A DNA stretch of 64,000 nt, from the NCBI GenBank assembly GCA_023376005.1, contig CM042147.1, positions 120,260,782 through 120,324,781 on the forward strand. The letters run 5' to 3'. Source of the DNA: Doryteuthis pealeii (taxonomy: Eukaryota; Mollusca; Cephalopoda; Myopsida; Loliginidae). Both the position numbers and the translations under genes were made by a program. The notes beneath the pieces were generated by a model. The model was not told the origin of the DNA and did no database searches. It was given only the letters and a program-made list of their open reading frames with translations. Below, in pieces: positions 52,750-64,000 of this stretch (positions are counted from its first letter, which is position 1; each line of letters starts with the position of its first letter).

Positions 52750-52873
52750 TGTGGGTGACTATATAGCCTAGTGGTTAAGGTGTCTGACTGATGCTGAAAC
52801 GATCGGATTTCAATCCCAGCTGTAGGTAGCTCACAAATGTCTAGACTTGATAAGTCGAAACACGTATCTGTGG
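52750..52873 (+). mobile_element. tRNA-headed unit with broken hammerhead (copy B)
   Basis: Same tRNA-like head as 4922, but 12 bp (CCACACTGAAGA type) are deleted, removing the 5' strand of stem I and the CUGANGA core. Stem II, GAA and stem III remain. Catalysis is impossible. Confidence 0.8.
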
Positions 52874-53347
52874 ATGACTATATATATATATATATATATA
52901 TATACAATTCTATATAAACTTTACAACCGTTTATTTGGCTATTATAGATTGATTTATTTCAACAGGCTCCTTTTTAAAAGATGCCAGCGTCTTCAAATAG
53001 CCAACAAAAAAAAAACACACACACACACAAACATTCATTAACTTCATGTGCATCAATAAACTAGTAGAAATAATTTACATTATTTTGCAAAGTAATCAAT
53101 TTTTTAACTAATTTTATTTTTACCAAATTCTTTTAAAATAAATTGGTTGAAATAATTTCATGAATTATTAAATTTAGTCAATTTTTTTTTTTTTAACTAA
53201 TTTTTGTTTGAACAGATGTATTTGACATTATTTACTGGCCACTGTGGCCAGAACGTTTTCTTTACCGGAGAGTCAGTGTATTTTCACTTCTTTTCAACTC
53301 TGGTACGTAGTGGCAAACTCACGGTTAACCCATTTGTAAACATTTTC
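52874..53347. other. No gene seen (copy B)
   Basis: (TA)n at 52879-52903, then AT-rich sequence equivalent to 5111-5548. Confidence 0.55.
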
Positions 53348-53751
53348 GGTAATCTGAACATTAGCTACATAAATGAGAGTAATCTCCCCTTGTTTGTTTC
53401 ACTTTGAGGAAACATTATGTCTTGGTCGGCCATTTTTATTTCACCGTAAATCTACACTGAAAATACAAATTTGTTCGAATCTATACAACTGCATGTTTTA
53501 ACACGAAAATATCATAAAATGTGTTCTTAATGACAATTAAGTTAATTTCAAATAATGCACAAGCACAATTAAGAACACATTTTATGATATTTTCGTGTTA
53601 AAACATGTAGTTGTATTGATTCGAACAAATTTGTATTTTCAGTGTAGATTTACGGTGAAATGAAAATGGTCGACCAAAACAGACGGCTTCCTCGAAGTGA
53701 AACAAATAAGGGGAGATTAATTTCGTTTATGTTGCTAACGTTCAGATTACC
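53348..53751. mobile_element. Foldback MITE (copy B)
   Basis: Equivalent of 5549-5952 with both arms intact. Confidence 0.85.
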
Positions 53752-53861
53752 ACATTTTCTCACTAAAACCTGCTTCTCCGCACACATCATACATTCTTCA
53801 GGTAATTTCACTTGATTTGTACTTCTGAGACACTAAAAACAATCCCTCCACCATGACTAGT

Positions 53862-54350
53862 AAATTTCTAAGCGGAGTAAAGCTGGTTATAATTCAGAGT
53901 ATTCCTTCTCCTAGACTGGTTACCTAACAAAGATTAAAGAACCCAACCTGTCCTAATATTTACCCATAGCCGAAGAGGAGAACCAATGGATTCATGTCTT
54001 TCCTAAAGGTACACGTAAATAGTCTTGTCTTTGTCTTTTTTCTATATAAGATTATATATATATATATTTACCCCCCCCCCGCACGAGCAGGATGCGACAC
54101 AAGGTCAATTTCTTAAGCGGAGTTCAACAGGTTTTGAATTCAGAGTTTTCCTTCTCCTAGACCGGTTGCCTAACCAACGTTAAAGAGCCCAGTCTGCCCT
54201 ACTATTTATCCATAGCTGGAGGGAGAGTAGGATTTATACCTTTCCCAAGGGTTTTAGTGCTAAGTGAAATGCAATTACCACGTCCAGGATTTGAACTCGG
54301 GGCGACGAGTCCATTTCCCATGACTTTAACCATTACACCACGCGCTTCCT
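53862..54350 (-). mobile_element. SINE family 1 fragment plus near-complete copy (copy B)
   Basis: Equivalent of 6058-6571; a C9-C10 run replaces the first bases of the second SINE's 3' end. Confidence 0.8.
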
Positions 54351-55600
54351 ATAAGATTACATATAGGATTGCTTTGAATACGTTTGAGAATAACATGATA
54401 GTATTAGAAATCTGGAACCGCAAATAATCATTTATTAAACCCAGTCTTGTTAAAACCATTATGCAAATTATTCCCACCAATATCAACACATATTTCAAGA
54501 TTTTAAAGGCACTATGTTTTACGTACTTGTGAGTAATCCAAGTCTTTTTAGCTACGTTCCTGTAGGCCCTACAACATCGAGATACCATCAGGTTCGTGTA
54601 ACTTTTGCTGGAAAGTGCATTTCAAGATTACTAACAACCCTCAACAACAAAAAAAGGAGAAACATAGAGAACAGGTTTCTTCCAATTTATACCGGTATCC
54701 AAACCTTCATGCCAATGTAATTATCATCAGACTCTTTTTTTTTTTTTTCTAATCAAGATCTTGCGCTCACACCTACACACATAACACTCACCACACATCT
54801 CATATTTATTGCAAGGTTTTACAATTTAGACTGTGTTGAAAAAAAAGAAAAAAAAAGAAATGTTTTCTCTGCCCAAGTTTTCATCCACCAAAGTTTGTTA
54901 TTTACTGGTTTCTGTTTGTTTGTTTGTTTGTTTGTTTTTTTGGGAGAACCAGACTGTTTTTTAGTGTTAGTCACTGTAATTACACGATGTCAGAAATCTT
55001 GAAGAAATTATGGAATAAAGCCAACAGATTTACCGCTTTTAATTCTTTGCACGTTTCTCTCGTTTGACAAGAGGTAGAATGACACAACAGTAAGTTGGAA
55101 TAAATCAGCAACCGTTTACTTTTCTTCTCATGTTGTTCCAAATTTATAAATCCCAAAAATTACCTTTCTTTTTTTTAAGCAGCGATTAACCTAAGATAGG
55201 CGACTATTTAAGCAACAGCAGGTACTGTAAGCAGCCTGATATCAAAATGACTTGATTCGGCATTAAATGACTCGAAAAGGGTTGACATGCCATAAAATCC
55301 AACCAACCAACTATATTTCTCTATTTCTAACTGGTTACCTATTTCTAAACTTCAGTACTTAGACGAGTGACCATTTAAGCAACAGCATGTACTGTAAGCA
55401 ACCTGATATCAAAATGACTTGATTCGGTATTAAATGACCCGAAAAGGATTTTATATATATAAAATCTTCAATATTTTTACACAAAAAGTAAGCTCTGGTG
55501 ATAGTTAATGTGTATATATATATATATTTACTGTCATTAATTGTTTTATTTTCGTAATTTACTCCGGACATACATACGCACAACTCTCCTTTATATATGT
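54351..55600. other. No gene seen; local tandem duplication
   Basis: Equivalent of 6572-7667, but about 85 bp (TTTAAGCAACAGCA...GACTTGATTCGG) is duplicated at ~55201 and ~55371. Confidence 0.6.
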
Positions 55601-55604
55601 ATAG

Positions 55605-55850
55605 ATTAAACTGCATTCACTAGTGAGGGCCTACTTCTGGAGCTCTGGGGGTGTGAAGTAGCCTCTTTGTTGCCATTACTCCCTGTCCCACTCTGACCCG
55701 GAGTGGTAGTACCTGTTAGGTCCCATCTATGGGTCAAACAGATCTCTTTAGAAATTATTCTTATTCGATAAGAGCGTGAGCAATAAAAAAAACACTTCTT
55801 AAGAATCTGCACAAAAAAATGTGCCTCTCGGCTGGGCTGTAGAATACGGT
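55605..55850 (+). mobile_element. Interspersed repeat R4 (copy B)
   Basis: Equivalent of 8052-8290; starts at the empty Helitron site. Confidence 0.65.
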
Positions 55851-55855
55851 AAGAG

Positions 55856-56085
55856 CCCCACCCTCCATAATCACCAGATTTAGCGCCTTCAGGCTATCAT
55901 CTCTTTGGTCCCATGAAAGAGGGTTTGAGAGGTAAAAATTATTCAAGTGACGAGGAAGTGAAATCTGTAGAGAAGAAATGGCTCAAAGAACAGTCAATAT
56001 GATTTTAAAAGGCAGGAATACATGCTCTCATTCGAAGGTGGAGCATTGCTATTGAGAGAAACGGTGACTATGTTTTGACTGACCC
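55856..56085 (+). pseudogene. mariner transposase C-terminal fragment (copy B)
   Basis: Same fragment as 8330-8562 with the TGA stop at the same place. A 20-odd-bp segment present upstream of it in copy A is missing. Confidence 0.8.
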
Positions 56086-56765
56086 TCGTATTTTGTTTGC
56101 GTGGGACAAAAAAATGTTTATAGGGATTCCAATTGAGAACCACTAGCCTAGAACTTATTCATTATTCCCACGCTGTTTACTGACGACAGTAGAATACTTA
56201 CAATGAAAAGCAATTAAAATTAAACTGTAGAATCCTGAGTCCTGCACATCCGTGGGCCTCTCCACCCTATGTTCTTGGCTGTAAAATATCGAAAAATATA
56301 AAATGCTGTAATTTGTTATTCAACAACTCAAAGAGAAACTCAAAAAATAGTGAACACTAGTTGTTACGATAAATATCTGTTCGGGTAACATCTATTGACT
56401 AGTAGGGGGACATGAAAGGTATTGCACTCTACAGAGCACTTTAACTGGGGGCATCACCTCTAAATGCATTTTAAAAGAGACACGAATTACTTTTTCATTT
56501 GTTATCTATATATTAATACTCTTGTTCCTTAATCTTCCGATCGTTATCATCCTGCAACCCCTCCAGTTAAAAAAAAATGAGACCGTTCAAATCGTCAAGA
56601 TGAAATACAAAAGATGTAAGTTCTGATTTATCTGGTGTCGCTTAATCGCCGAAATTCTTATTTCTTATAAGTGTCATCAACTCAGCTAATAATGGACCAT
56701 TCTGTTTTATTATAAAGAAAGAAAGATAGAAAAATGGCATGCTACACAGAAACATATAGAAGAAA

Positions 56766-56797
<32 letters not shown>

Positions 56798-57099
56798 AGA
56801 AAGAAAGGGATAAGGGAGATAGAGATAGGGGAAAAGATAGAAAGAAGGGGTGAGCGCGCGTGGAAGCAATAAGCTTATCTGTTTCAATGGTACATAATGA
56901 AATATAAAAAGAAGGAAAGAAACAAAGAGTGAGAGAGAGTTAAATCAAAAATTTATACACAAAAATCAGGAAGGGATTTGTTGATGAGGAGGGCCTCGAG
57001 TACAGTTTGGTGTAACTCATTGGTTGAGGACGCCAATATAGTGAACATTGAGGGATTATATACTCAGCACAATCAGTATTATCCAATAGGTGTCGCCTA
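56086..57099. other. No gene seen; (GAAA)n at about 56762-56810
   Basis: Equivalent of 8563-9576. Confidence 0.55.
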
Positions 57100-57257
57100 A
57101 TGGCGCAGGCGAATTTTGATTGCTCGGTCCAAGTTATTGTTGCGATAACAGAGGGCGCTCTACCCAAGGTGGGAGGTTAGAGTAAATCATCATATTCTCT
57201 CTGTTATCCGCAACAATAACTTGGACTGCTCTGCTGCACAGAGCAATCAAAATTCGC
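57100..57257. mobile_element. Small inverted-repeat element (copy B)
   Basis: Equivalent of 9577-9733. Confidence 0.75.
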
Positions 57258-57479
57258 AACCTTTGGTTGTTCCTAGGTATCCTTAGTGTTGGGTGTGATC
57301 TTTTGGTTTTTCCTTAGTGTTGGGTAAAATCCTTGTGTTGTGCAAAGTCATTGGTTGCAGGTCCGTTCTTCAATGTCGAATAACGTACAAATGAACGGCT
57401 TTCAATATCGGCGATTAAATAGTCAACTAACCACGTATTCGAGCTGTTGATTGGCTGGGTTTAATCCAAGTGACCACAC

Positions 57480-57725
57480 CTTATATACCAGAATATGACT
57501 AAGCTTAGCTTAGATGCGGCGCAAGCCCAGTGAGAATCGAACTCACTAATAATGGCCTGCGAATATAGCTTCCTGACCATTACACCACATGAGGGGCACC
57601 TTACGTAGTGTAATGGTTAGCAAGCAGGATTTGCAGACCATTGATAGTGAGTTCGATTCCCATGGGGTGCTCCATACTTCTGGCCTTGGGCCATATTTAA
57701 GCTAAGCTTAGTAAATAACTATATA
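57480..57725. mobile_element. Head-to-head SINE family 3 pair (copy B)
   Basis: Equivalent of 9955-10205. Confidence 0.7.
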
Positions 57726-57977
57726 CCAGAATATTCCAACAGTTGTATACCCATATCTCGAGTGTATAATCGGTGAGAGAGACAGAGTGAAGGGATTAGA
57801 TGATAGATGATGAGATAATGAGGGTTCTTACTTGTTAACGCTTCTGCTTGCTACTGCTAATTCGTCGACCGCCATCTTCTCAGGGCACTATCGTTGGGTT
57901 TCTTCTGAGGGTTGTCTCTCCGTGATGATTTCTTCGGGCTGGTCATTTCTTGTTTAAATGAATTAACAAGACTTTAG

Positions 57978-58395
57978 ACCATGTCACCCCACCCCCTTTA
58001 ATTTTTCTGAAATTTTGTACAGGTTAAAGTTAGACAATCCCCCAAATTTGAGCTTCCAATTCGAAAAATTCACCGAGTTATGTCGATTTTAAACTCGAAA
58101 AATTTGAGGGGGACGAGAAAAATGGCGTCATTTTGTAATCTATTTTTGTCTATAAAATGTGTTCTAGAGCTCCCCTACTCCTAAAAGTTAGTTTATAGAA
58201 GCTTTTAGTACTAACCTGCCCCCCAACCTCAAATTTTCGAGTTTAAAATCGAGATAACTCGGCGAATTTTTCGAATTGGAAGCTCAAATTTGGTGGATTG
58301 TCTAACTTTAACCTAGTTTACACCTGTACAAAATTTCAGAAAAATTAAAGGGGGTGGGTGACAATTTTATTTTTTTCTGGGTGATTTGACATGAA
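57978..58395. mobile_element. Foldback element (copy B)
   Basis: Equivalent of 10743-11186; the leftmost ~20 bp (GTCAAATCATC end) are lost. Confidence 0.8.
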
Positions 58396-59194
58396 ATTGC
58401 CCTAAGTCTTTATCAAACAACCCCAGCCCACAAAACCGCAGCGGTGTGATGCGACTCTGGAGAGACAATCTTCTCTCGTCTAGTGACTAATCGAAACTAA
58501 AATTAGACTGTTTCACGCCCTACTGGTGCGTTTCCGGGGGAGGGGTAAGTTTGGGGCATCACTAATCAATCAAAATACTAACGGTTATGGAAATTTTCCA
58601 CTTAACTCTCTCCGATTTTTAATCTAACAAACTCTGGTTCAAGATTTATCTAACTACAGTACGTACATAATTCATTGGCTATCCATGAATTATGTAACAA
58701 CAGAACTCTAATACCATCAACTGGAGGTCACATGGCCAAACGTGTAAAGCTGCGGAACCACTAAACGAACAATAGTGTACTAATTTCAAAATGAAGGTGA
58801 CATTGCCGGTGGTGGGGGGATAAGGGCTGATCAGTCCTGATTGGGTCATCTGGCTGAGAAAATATGACGTTGAAAGACTCGAAATTTTCAATGATCCCAG
58901 AAAAATGACATCACTAACGACTCCCACTTTTTTCATCAATAAATTCAGTTATTTCTGTTATTGCTGGTTCCTATTATTTTTATAGACTGAAATACCATAA
59001 GATCAGGGGAGGTAACTCTATATATTAAATTATATAAGTTATTTCCCTTGAATACTTTAAACACCTAATAAAATGTCCAAACGTTTGAATATCGACCGTT
59101 ATTAAGTATGATGTCAAAATTATTTTGTATTTGTAGAATTTATATATAATTTCTAGCAAAAAATATGCGCTTCGCATATGCAAGTATCGGGTAA
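58396..59194. other. No gene seen (copy B)
   Basis: Equivalent of 11187-11994, including the ATAATTCA palindrome repeat at 58550-58700. Confidence 0.5.
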
Positions 59195-59640
59195 TTTTCA
59201 CCTTTAGTTGTTAAAATTCCTAGCACAAAATTGTGTGTGCGCATTATCTGAAATGAACTTAATTGTTATTAAGAACACATTTTATGATATTTTTGTGTTA
59301 AAGCATGCAGTTGTATTGTTTTCGAAATGATTTTAAGATTTGTATATTTTCGCACGGACACTTTCAAAATTTGCTACCGTCTTGTTTCGAAGTGAAAGTC
59401 AGTTGGCTAAATTCCTAGCATAAAATTATCTGAAATGAACTTAATTGTTATTAAAGAACACATTTTATGATATTTTTGTGTTAAAGCATGCAGTTGTATT
59501 GTTTTCGAAAATGTTTCTAAGATTTGTTTATTTCTCACGGAGACTTTCAAAATAGCTACCGGCTTAGTTCAAAGTGAAAGTCAAGGGAGGTTACTCTAAT
59601 TGCCTAATTTGCTAGGAATTTTGACAACTAAAGGTGAAAA
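59195..59640. repeat. Tandem foldback-related units (copy B)
   Basis: Equivalent of 11995-12430. Confidence 0.7.
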
Positions 59641-59769
59641 TTACCCAAGTATTTAAGTTTTAATGCAAAAAAATCAAATTAGAAAGACTAATCAAACTAA
59701 AGGAGAACGCATATAAAAAGATTACACTTATTTTGTTTTGAATTCTGAAAAAAAAATATACATAGAATT

Positions 59770-60045
59770 GCATGGCTGTATGTGGCAGCCTGTGATGCTT
59801 AAGGGTGGAATCTTGCTGTATGAGCAGTCTATGAATTGCAACACTCCTCTTTGGTCCTTACTTAGGCTAAATGGGCGGTCGGAGAGACCTCCTCCGATCA
59901 ATCGGCTGGTCACGTCAAGCCCTAGCACTTATATGATTGTCCCAACCCAATTGCTCTTATGGCAACCCCCAACCCTTTTCATCGTATATGTGCTAGAAGG
60001 CATTGGCTGAGGGTCTTCATGTCCTTGGTATGACGTTAAACAGCA
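59770..60045 (+). mobile_element. Interspersed repeat R4, without the SINE (copy B)
   Basis: Contains the single TTTTCATCGTATAT (59976-59989) that is duplicated around the SINE in copy A. Confidence 0.75.
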
Positions 60046-60068
60046 TACCAAAATAAACAAAGAAAAAT

Positions 60069-60206
60069 ATTACTATACATTTAATTAACCATTGAAATTA
60101 ATTATTGAATCTATTATTGAGACGGTTGTTTGTGTTAGTATTGCAATGTATAATTTCAATTAAGCTTAGTTTTAAAAATATTTTTCAACATTAAATGTAT
60201 AGTAAT
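60069..60206. mobile_element. Small TIR element (MITE candidate), copy B only
   Basis: Perfect 17-bp terminal inverted repeats ATTACTATACATTTAAT (60069-60085) and ATTAAATGTATAGTAAT (60190-60206), 138 bp in all, AT-rich, non-coding. It lies in a segment (60042-60505) with no counterpart in copy A. Confidence 0.75.
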
Positions 60207-60668
60207 TTGGGGTTTTTGTTGTTTATTTTTTTAAAGCAATACGTAATTAAAAACAACCTTAATCCCCTAAAACCGTAACCCAATTCGCAAAATGTTAATT
60301 CATAGACTGTAGTTAAACTGTCATTGGGTACCACCAAAAAAAACTTTCCGTTTTAATTTTCCGACCTAGATCAGAAGTCAGTCCAAATATCTTATGTTTA
60401 AAAGAGGGTATTTTATTATGTTCGGTGCGAAGGGTTTGCTAATACTTAATGGCTTTTAGCGGTGCGAAGAGTCACATACATATATATATATAGTAACAAG
60501 TAGTGAAGAATTTTGTTGTAGGCTCTTCGTTGTCTGTGTCATGTGTCCTTTCTAGTAGTCAGCGCGAATGTCATTCAGCGAAGGGGAAAATAATATCGTC
60601 AGATACACGAGGTAATAAGTCTTTGAGTGAGAGGACAGGGAATGAGAAACGTCTAATAAGAAATAAAA
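60207..60668. other. No gene seen
   Basis: Copy-B-specific sequence, then a short match to 13439-13500 (GAAGAATTTTGTTGTAGGCT) and divergence. Confidence 0.5.
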
Positions 60669-60669
60669 A

Positions 60670-60741
60670 ATCGTGACGTCAGTGGTGACGTAGTTTCAGT
60701 TACAGACAGACAGTTACATAATCTCCATTATAATAATAAGA
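60670..60741 (-). mobile_element. Helitron 5' end fragment (copy B)
   Basis: Matches the 5' end of the 14383-15167 Helitron (GACGTCAGTGGTGACG...CTCCATTATAATAATAAGA); the rest is absent. Confidence 0.65.
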
Positions 60742-60874
60742 TATTTGCAAATGAATAAGGTAAACTATTCAATTAGTATTTAATGTATCTAGAGTTACCC
60801 ATTTAGGAAATCAGATCGTTTCAGATGTGTACAAATACAGACACTACAATATTATTACCCTGTAATTAACTATG

Positions 60875-61490
60875 AATGTGCGCTTAGCGTTACGGTTATC
60901 GTCTTAGGAAATTGAATCAGTGACACGAGCTCAATCCTGGATGTGGCTGTTTGTTTTCATTTCGTGTTAATGCACTTGAGAAAGGCATGAATCCATCTGT
61001 TTCCTCTCCCTACAGCTATGGGTAAATATTAGGGTAGGCTGAATTATTGAGCTTTGGTTAGGCAACCAGTCTAGGAGAAGGAAAACTCTGCATTCATACC
61101 AGCTTTATTGCACTTAAAAATTGATCCCATCCTGTTCTTGTTAATGCACTTGAGAAAGGCACGAATCCATCTATTCTCCCCACCCAACCCCAGCACTGTG
61201 TAAATAGTAGTATATACTGGATTCTTTAATCCTGGTTAGGCAACCAGTCTAGGAGAAGTGTAATAAAAGACGAAGATAATTGCTTTACTCAAGTTTTATT
61301 CGGAATAACTTAACTCTGGTCCATTTAAGGTGAAGATTCTTTAGTATTTTATAGTAAACTGATCCAGGGGGAGACAATTATGTTTGACTTCAACAAAAGA
61401 AGGAAAACTCTAAATTTCAAACCAGCTTTACTCCGCTTAAAAATTGATCATGTGTCACATCCTGTCCGTAGCGGAGGGGGTTGGATACAG
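60875..61490 (+). mobile_element. SINE family 1 copies, first one uninterrupted (copy B)
   Basis: The 60880-61140 SINE shows the empty site (GGCTGAATTATTGAGC) of the insertion at 15478-16050. Fragments follow as in A. Confidence 0.75.
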
Positions 61491-62092
61491 CCCTGCGTCT
61501 CCTCCAGTGACCAATAAATACCGATTCAGATTTTTCAAAGCTTCACTTACCCGCCCACTTTCAAATTCTACGCATTCATAGTTCAGGAGTGTAGTGGCAA
61601 AAGTTAGGCAATATATTTCAATGTCATATTAATACAAAGGCTTTTGGATTAGAGCTATTTTGCACCCACACCCCTACCCCTGAAGCTGTGTTCCGGGGAC
61701 GCTGTCCCTATCTGACCCCCAATATTGTTCAAACAACAACACGATTTGCCTGCGACAAAAACAGGATATTGCCTTGACCTGATTGAACCTGACCTTGATC
61801 AACAGGGTGACAACCGAAAGACAAGTGTAGTGACGACACGTAGGCACAGGAAATGTGTGGGTGTAGCTCATAACCAATAAAAAAGCTGTGTGGGTGAGGA
61901 GGTGTGTCTACAGGAAAATTTCTTGGGTGTCACGATGCGTGTGGTCATGCTGGAGTTGGAGAGTTATATAAACTCTTAAAACTTTGGGTTGAGGAGATTG
62001 CTCGCCGTCAGAATTCCTGAAAGCTTCTGTGTATGTGCATTCTCTACCGAAGACTTTCAGTCAAACACATCGAAGAATTAAAATATATTACA

Positions 62093-62096
<4 letters not shown>
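61491..62096. other. No gene seen (copy B)
   Basis: Equivalent of 16501-17108. Confidence 0.5.

Positions 62097-62160
<64 letters not shown>
62097..62160. repeat. (TA)n(TG)n microsatellite (copy B)
   Basis: Equivalent of 17109-17190, shorter. Confidence 0.94.
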
Positions 62161-62564
62161 TCCGTGTTGTTTGACGGGTACAGTGACGGTATATAACAAT
62201 TGGATAAATACAAACAAGGAAGGATACCTGATATTTCTTGATATGGCTACTGGAATATGAACACTCTACCCCCGTAGATTAACCCTCTGAATCTGAACGG
62301 ACGGTATTTGTGCCGCTACTTCAGTGCTTTCCAAACTTTCTTTTTTTTTTTTTATCTGGGGCGCATTTTCAAAATGAAAATTTGCTCGCGTCTTACCAAA
62401 TTTTATTTAATAAAAAGTATATTTAATTTATTTTTTTATTCCAGGATTTGTTCAATGCGCGCAACATCCTTGTGTAGTTTCCATCCATCTTTTTATCTCA
62501 GCGTTTCGTAAGAGTTGTCTATATCATCATCAGACTTCACCATGATAATCACTATATACCGCTC

Positions 62565-63155
62565 TGTCGGTGGTGCGTTAAAATGCACCGACTGCACCTC
62601 TGCAGAGGAGTAAGTCTCCCCCAAATGGAGCCACCTGTAGGTGGCGACCCGTGATGCTCAAGGACGAGGTCTTGGTGGATGAGCAGTCCATGACCTGCAA
62701 CACTCCACTTAGAACCTTACTTACGCTAGACGTGCAGTCGGAGAGGCCCCCTCCGATCAGTCGGTTGGTCATGTCAAGCCCTAGCACCTATATGATTACC
62801 CCAACCCTACTGCTCTTATAGCAAATCCCCAACACTTTTTTATCATATGGGTGCTAGAAGGCGGTGGCTAAGGGTATACATATCCTGGGAATGACGTTAA
62901 ACTCTATCTGATGGTGAGGTTCCAGTTCTGGAGGTTTGGGGAATGTGGAGCACCCCTTCATCACCATTTTTCCCTGGTCCACTCTGACCCGGAGTGGTAG
63001 TACCTGTTAGAGTCTCATCTATGGATTAAATAGAAAAATGTATTTATAAAAAAATTGTATTATCCATTAAGAATTGATTTATTTCAAAATTTTATCGGCA
63101 TTAAATGAACCACTGAGGTTGATATGCCGTAAACCAAACCAAACCAAATCACTAT
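62565..63155 (+). mobile_element. Interspersed repeat R4 (copy B)
   Basis: Equivalent of 17600-18180 with tail CGGCATTAAATGAACC...ATGCCGTAAACC. Confidence 0.72.
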
Positions 63156-63298
63156 ATAATTCCTCGTTTCAGAAATTATTCTTTCTGTGTTGCATTGTGT
63201 GCACTCCGTTCGTCTATTATTTTCTGATGCAATGAAGTCTTTTAGGTTGATTAGTCCATTATCGTCTCCTTATCTCTTTACGTAAAGTCGGTCCACGC

Positions 63299-63731
63299 TA
63301 TAACGTAGGTGCAAAGTTATACATACTTTGGATACAAATAACTCCGACGAAGGTTAACGGACAAAACATTTAATATACACAGCACATGGATAACAGTTGG
63401 TACAACGTTCATAGTAAAGAGTACATATAAAAAGGGGTACACAAATAAAGATAAGACACATTCATGAATGATACAGATATACATATATGAGTACAGACAT
63501 GAGACTAGGAATAGTCCATGCTGTGAAGACTTACAGTAATGTAAGCCCCAACGGGAGCCCCAACGAGAGGGGTTAGATAGAATCTACCCCATGTGGCTCG
63601 TAGTTGCTGAAACAGGAAAAGAGGGCGAAAGTGTTTGAAACCGGCGCTTAAATACTATCGTGCCCCTGGTGGGCATCATCAAACTAAAAAGGGCAGACAA
63701 CTCCACCAGGCGAATACAAACTAACGCTACA
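63299..63731 (-). mobile_element. Solo LTR with 4-bp TSD, copy B only
   Basis: 433 bp between ACGC (63295-63298) and ACGC (63732-63735). Copy A has one ACGC at 18328-18331 and no insert. On the minus strand it starts TGTAGCGTTAG and ends near CTACGTTATA, with a TTTAAG promoter-like element and an ATTAAA signal. Same family as 30760-31154. Confidence 0.88.
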
Positions 63732-64000
63732 ACGCCATTTCTCTGCTGCGGGGTTTTGTGTAACTAATCTTCTAGTCCGATGATCCACGGATTTAAGTTC
63801 TTAATGGAGGTCAGGTCAAGATGGGGGCGAGGGCTCAATCACAAGTCGGCACCATGCACATGAAGTTCAAAGTTGATGAAAATCTAGGAAGAAAAATATT
63901 GTCGTAAAACTGTGACGAAGACTTTTAAAAAGAATATATCCGTTTGGCTAAATAACGCTTCACAGACATTCTGACCAGTGGCGGAACAAAGGGGGATCAG

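Larger units (their letters stand above)
48469..64000. repeat. Copy B of the >15-kb direct duplication
   Basis: Matches 1-18600 in order and orientation and runs off the window end. The left edge is a SINE family 1 copy (48440-48612), so the true boundary cannot be told from SINE similarity. It carries its own insertions (63299 LTR, 60069 TIR element) and lacks several present in A. Confidence 0.93.

Overview
The window is animal nuclear DNA with no recognisable single-copy protein gene. It is AT-rich, full of (TA)n, (CA)n, (TAA)n, (GAA)n and (GATA)n microsatellites, and built almost entirely of transposable elements. tRNA-headed SINEs in several families, a Dong/R4-like non-LTR retrotransposon, Helitrons, mariner and hAT remnants and numerous foldback elements suggest a lophotrochozoan, most likely a cephalopod mollusc. 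That assignment is inference from repeat style, not from a marker gene. The only functional-looking classical genes are five tRNA-Gly(GCC) genes on the minus strand.

Layout. Positions 1 to about 18,600 (copy A) and 48,469 to 64,000 (copy B) are the same sequence in the same orientation. They are a few percent diverged by eye and differ by several clean mobile-element insertions (a SINE, two Helitrons, a 5'-truncated SINE and a reverse-transcriptase fragment in A; a solo LTR and a small TIR element in B). Positions 20,162-25,036 hold the tandem tRNA-Gly cluster. Positions 25-36 kb are a SINE/LTR/hAT/mariner patchwork with a 200-base assembly gap at 34,982-35,181. Positions 36-48.4 kb are dominated by (TA)n tracts with palindromic and tandem elements between them.

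The most interesting signal is a set of hammerhead self-cleaving ribozyme (HHR) motifs, recognised from the conserved core (CUGANGA ... GAA) and from compensating stems. They occur in a 366-bp tandem array plus an inverted copy (40,307-41,876) with the architecture of a metazoan retrozyme; in a palindrome with one complete HHR per strand (47,396-47,765); in two further palindromes (36,663-36,858 and 42,414-42,570); in a 132-bp tRNA-headed unit whose 5' end coincides with the predicted cleavage site (4,922-5,058); and as a split HHR whose stem II encloses about 0.4-1.05 kb (289-1,374 and 48,756-49,177), interrupted in copy A by a Helitron. Most lie in or beside (TA)n tracts.

The duplicated block could be a real segmental duplication or two retained haplotypes on either side of the scaffold gap. 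The occupied/empty sites between the two copies give insertion points, target-site duplications and relative ages for several element families.
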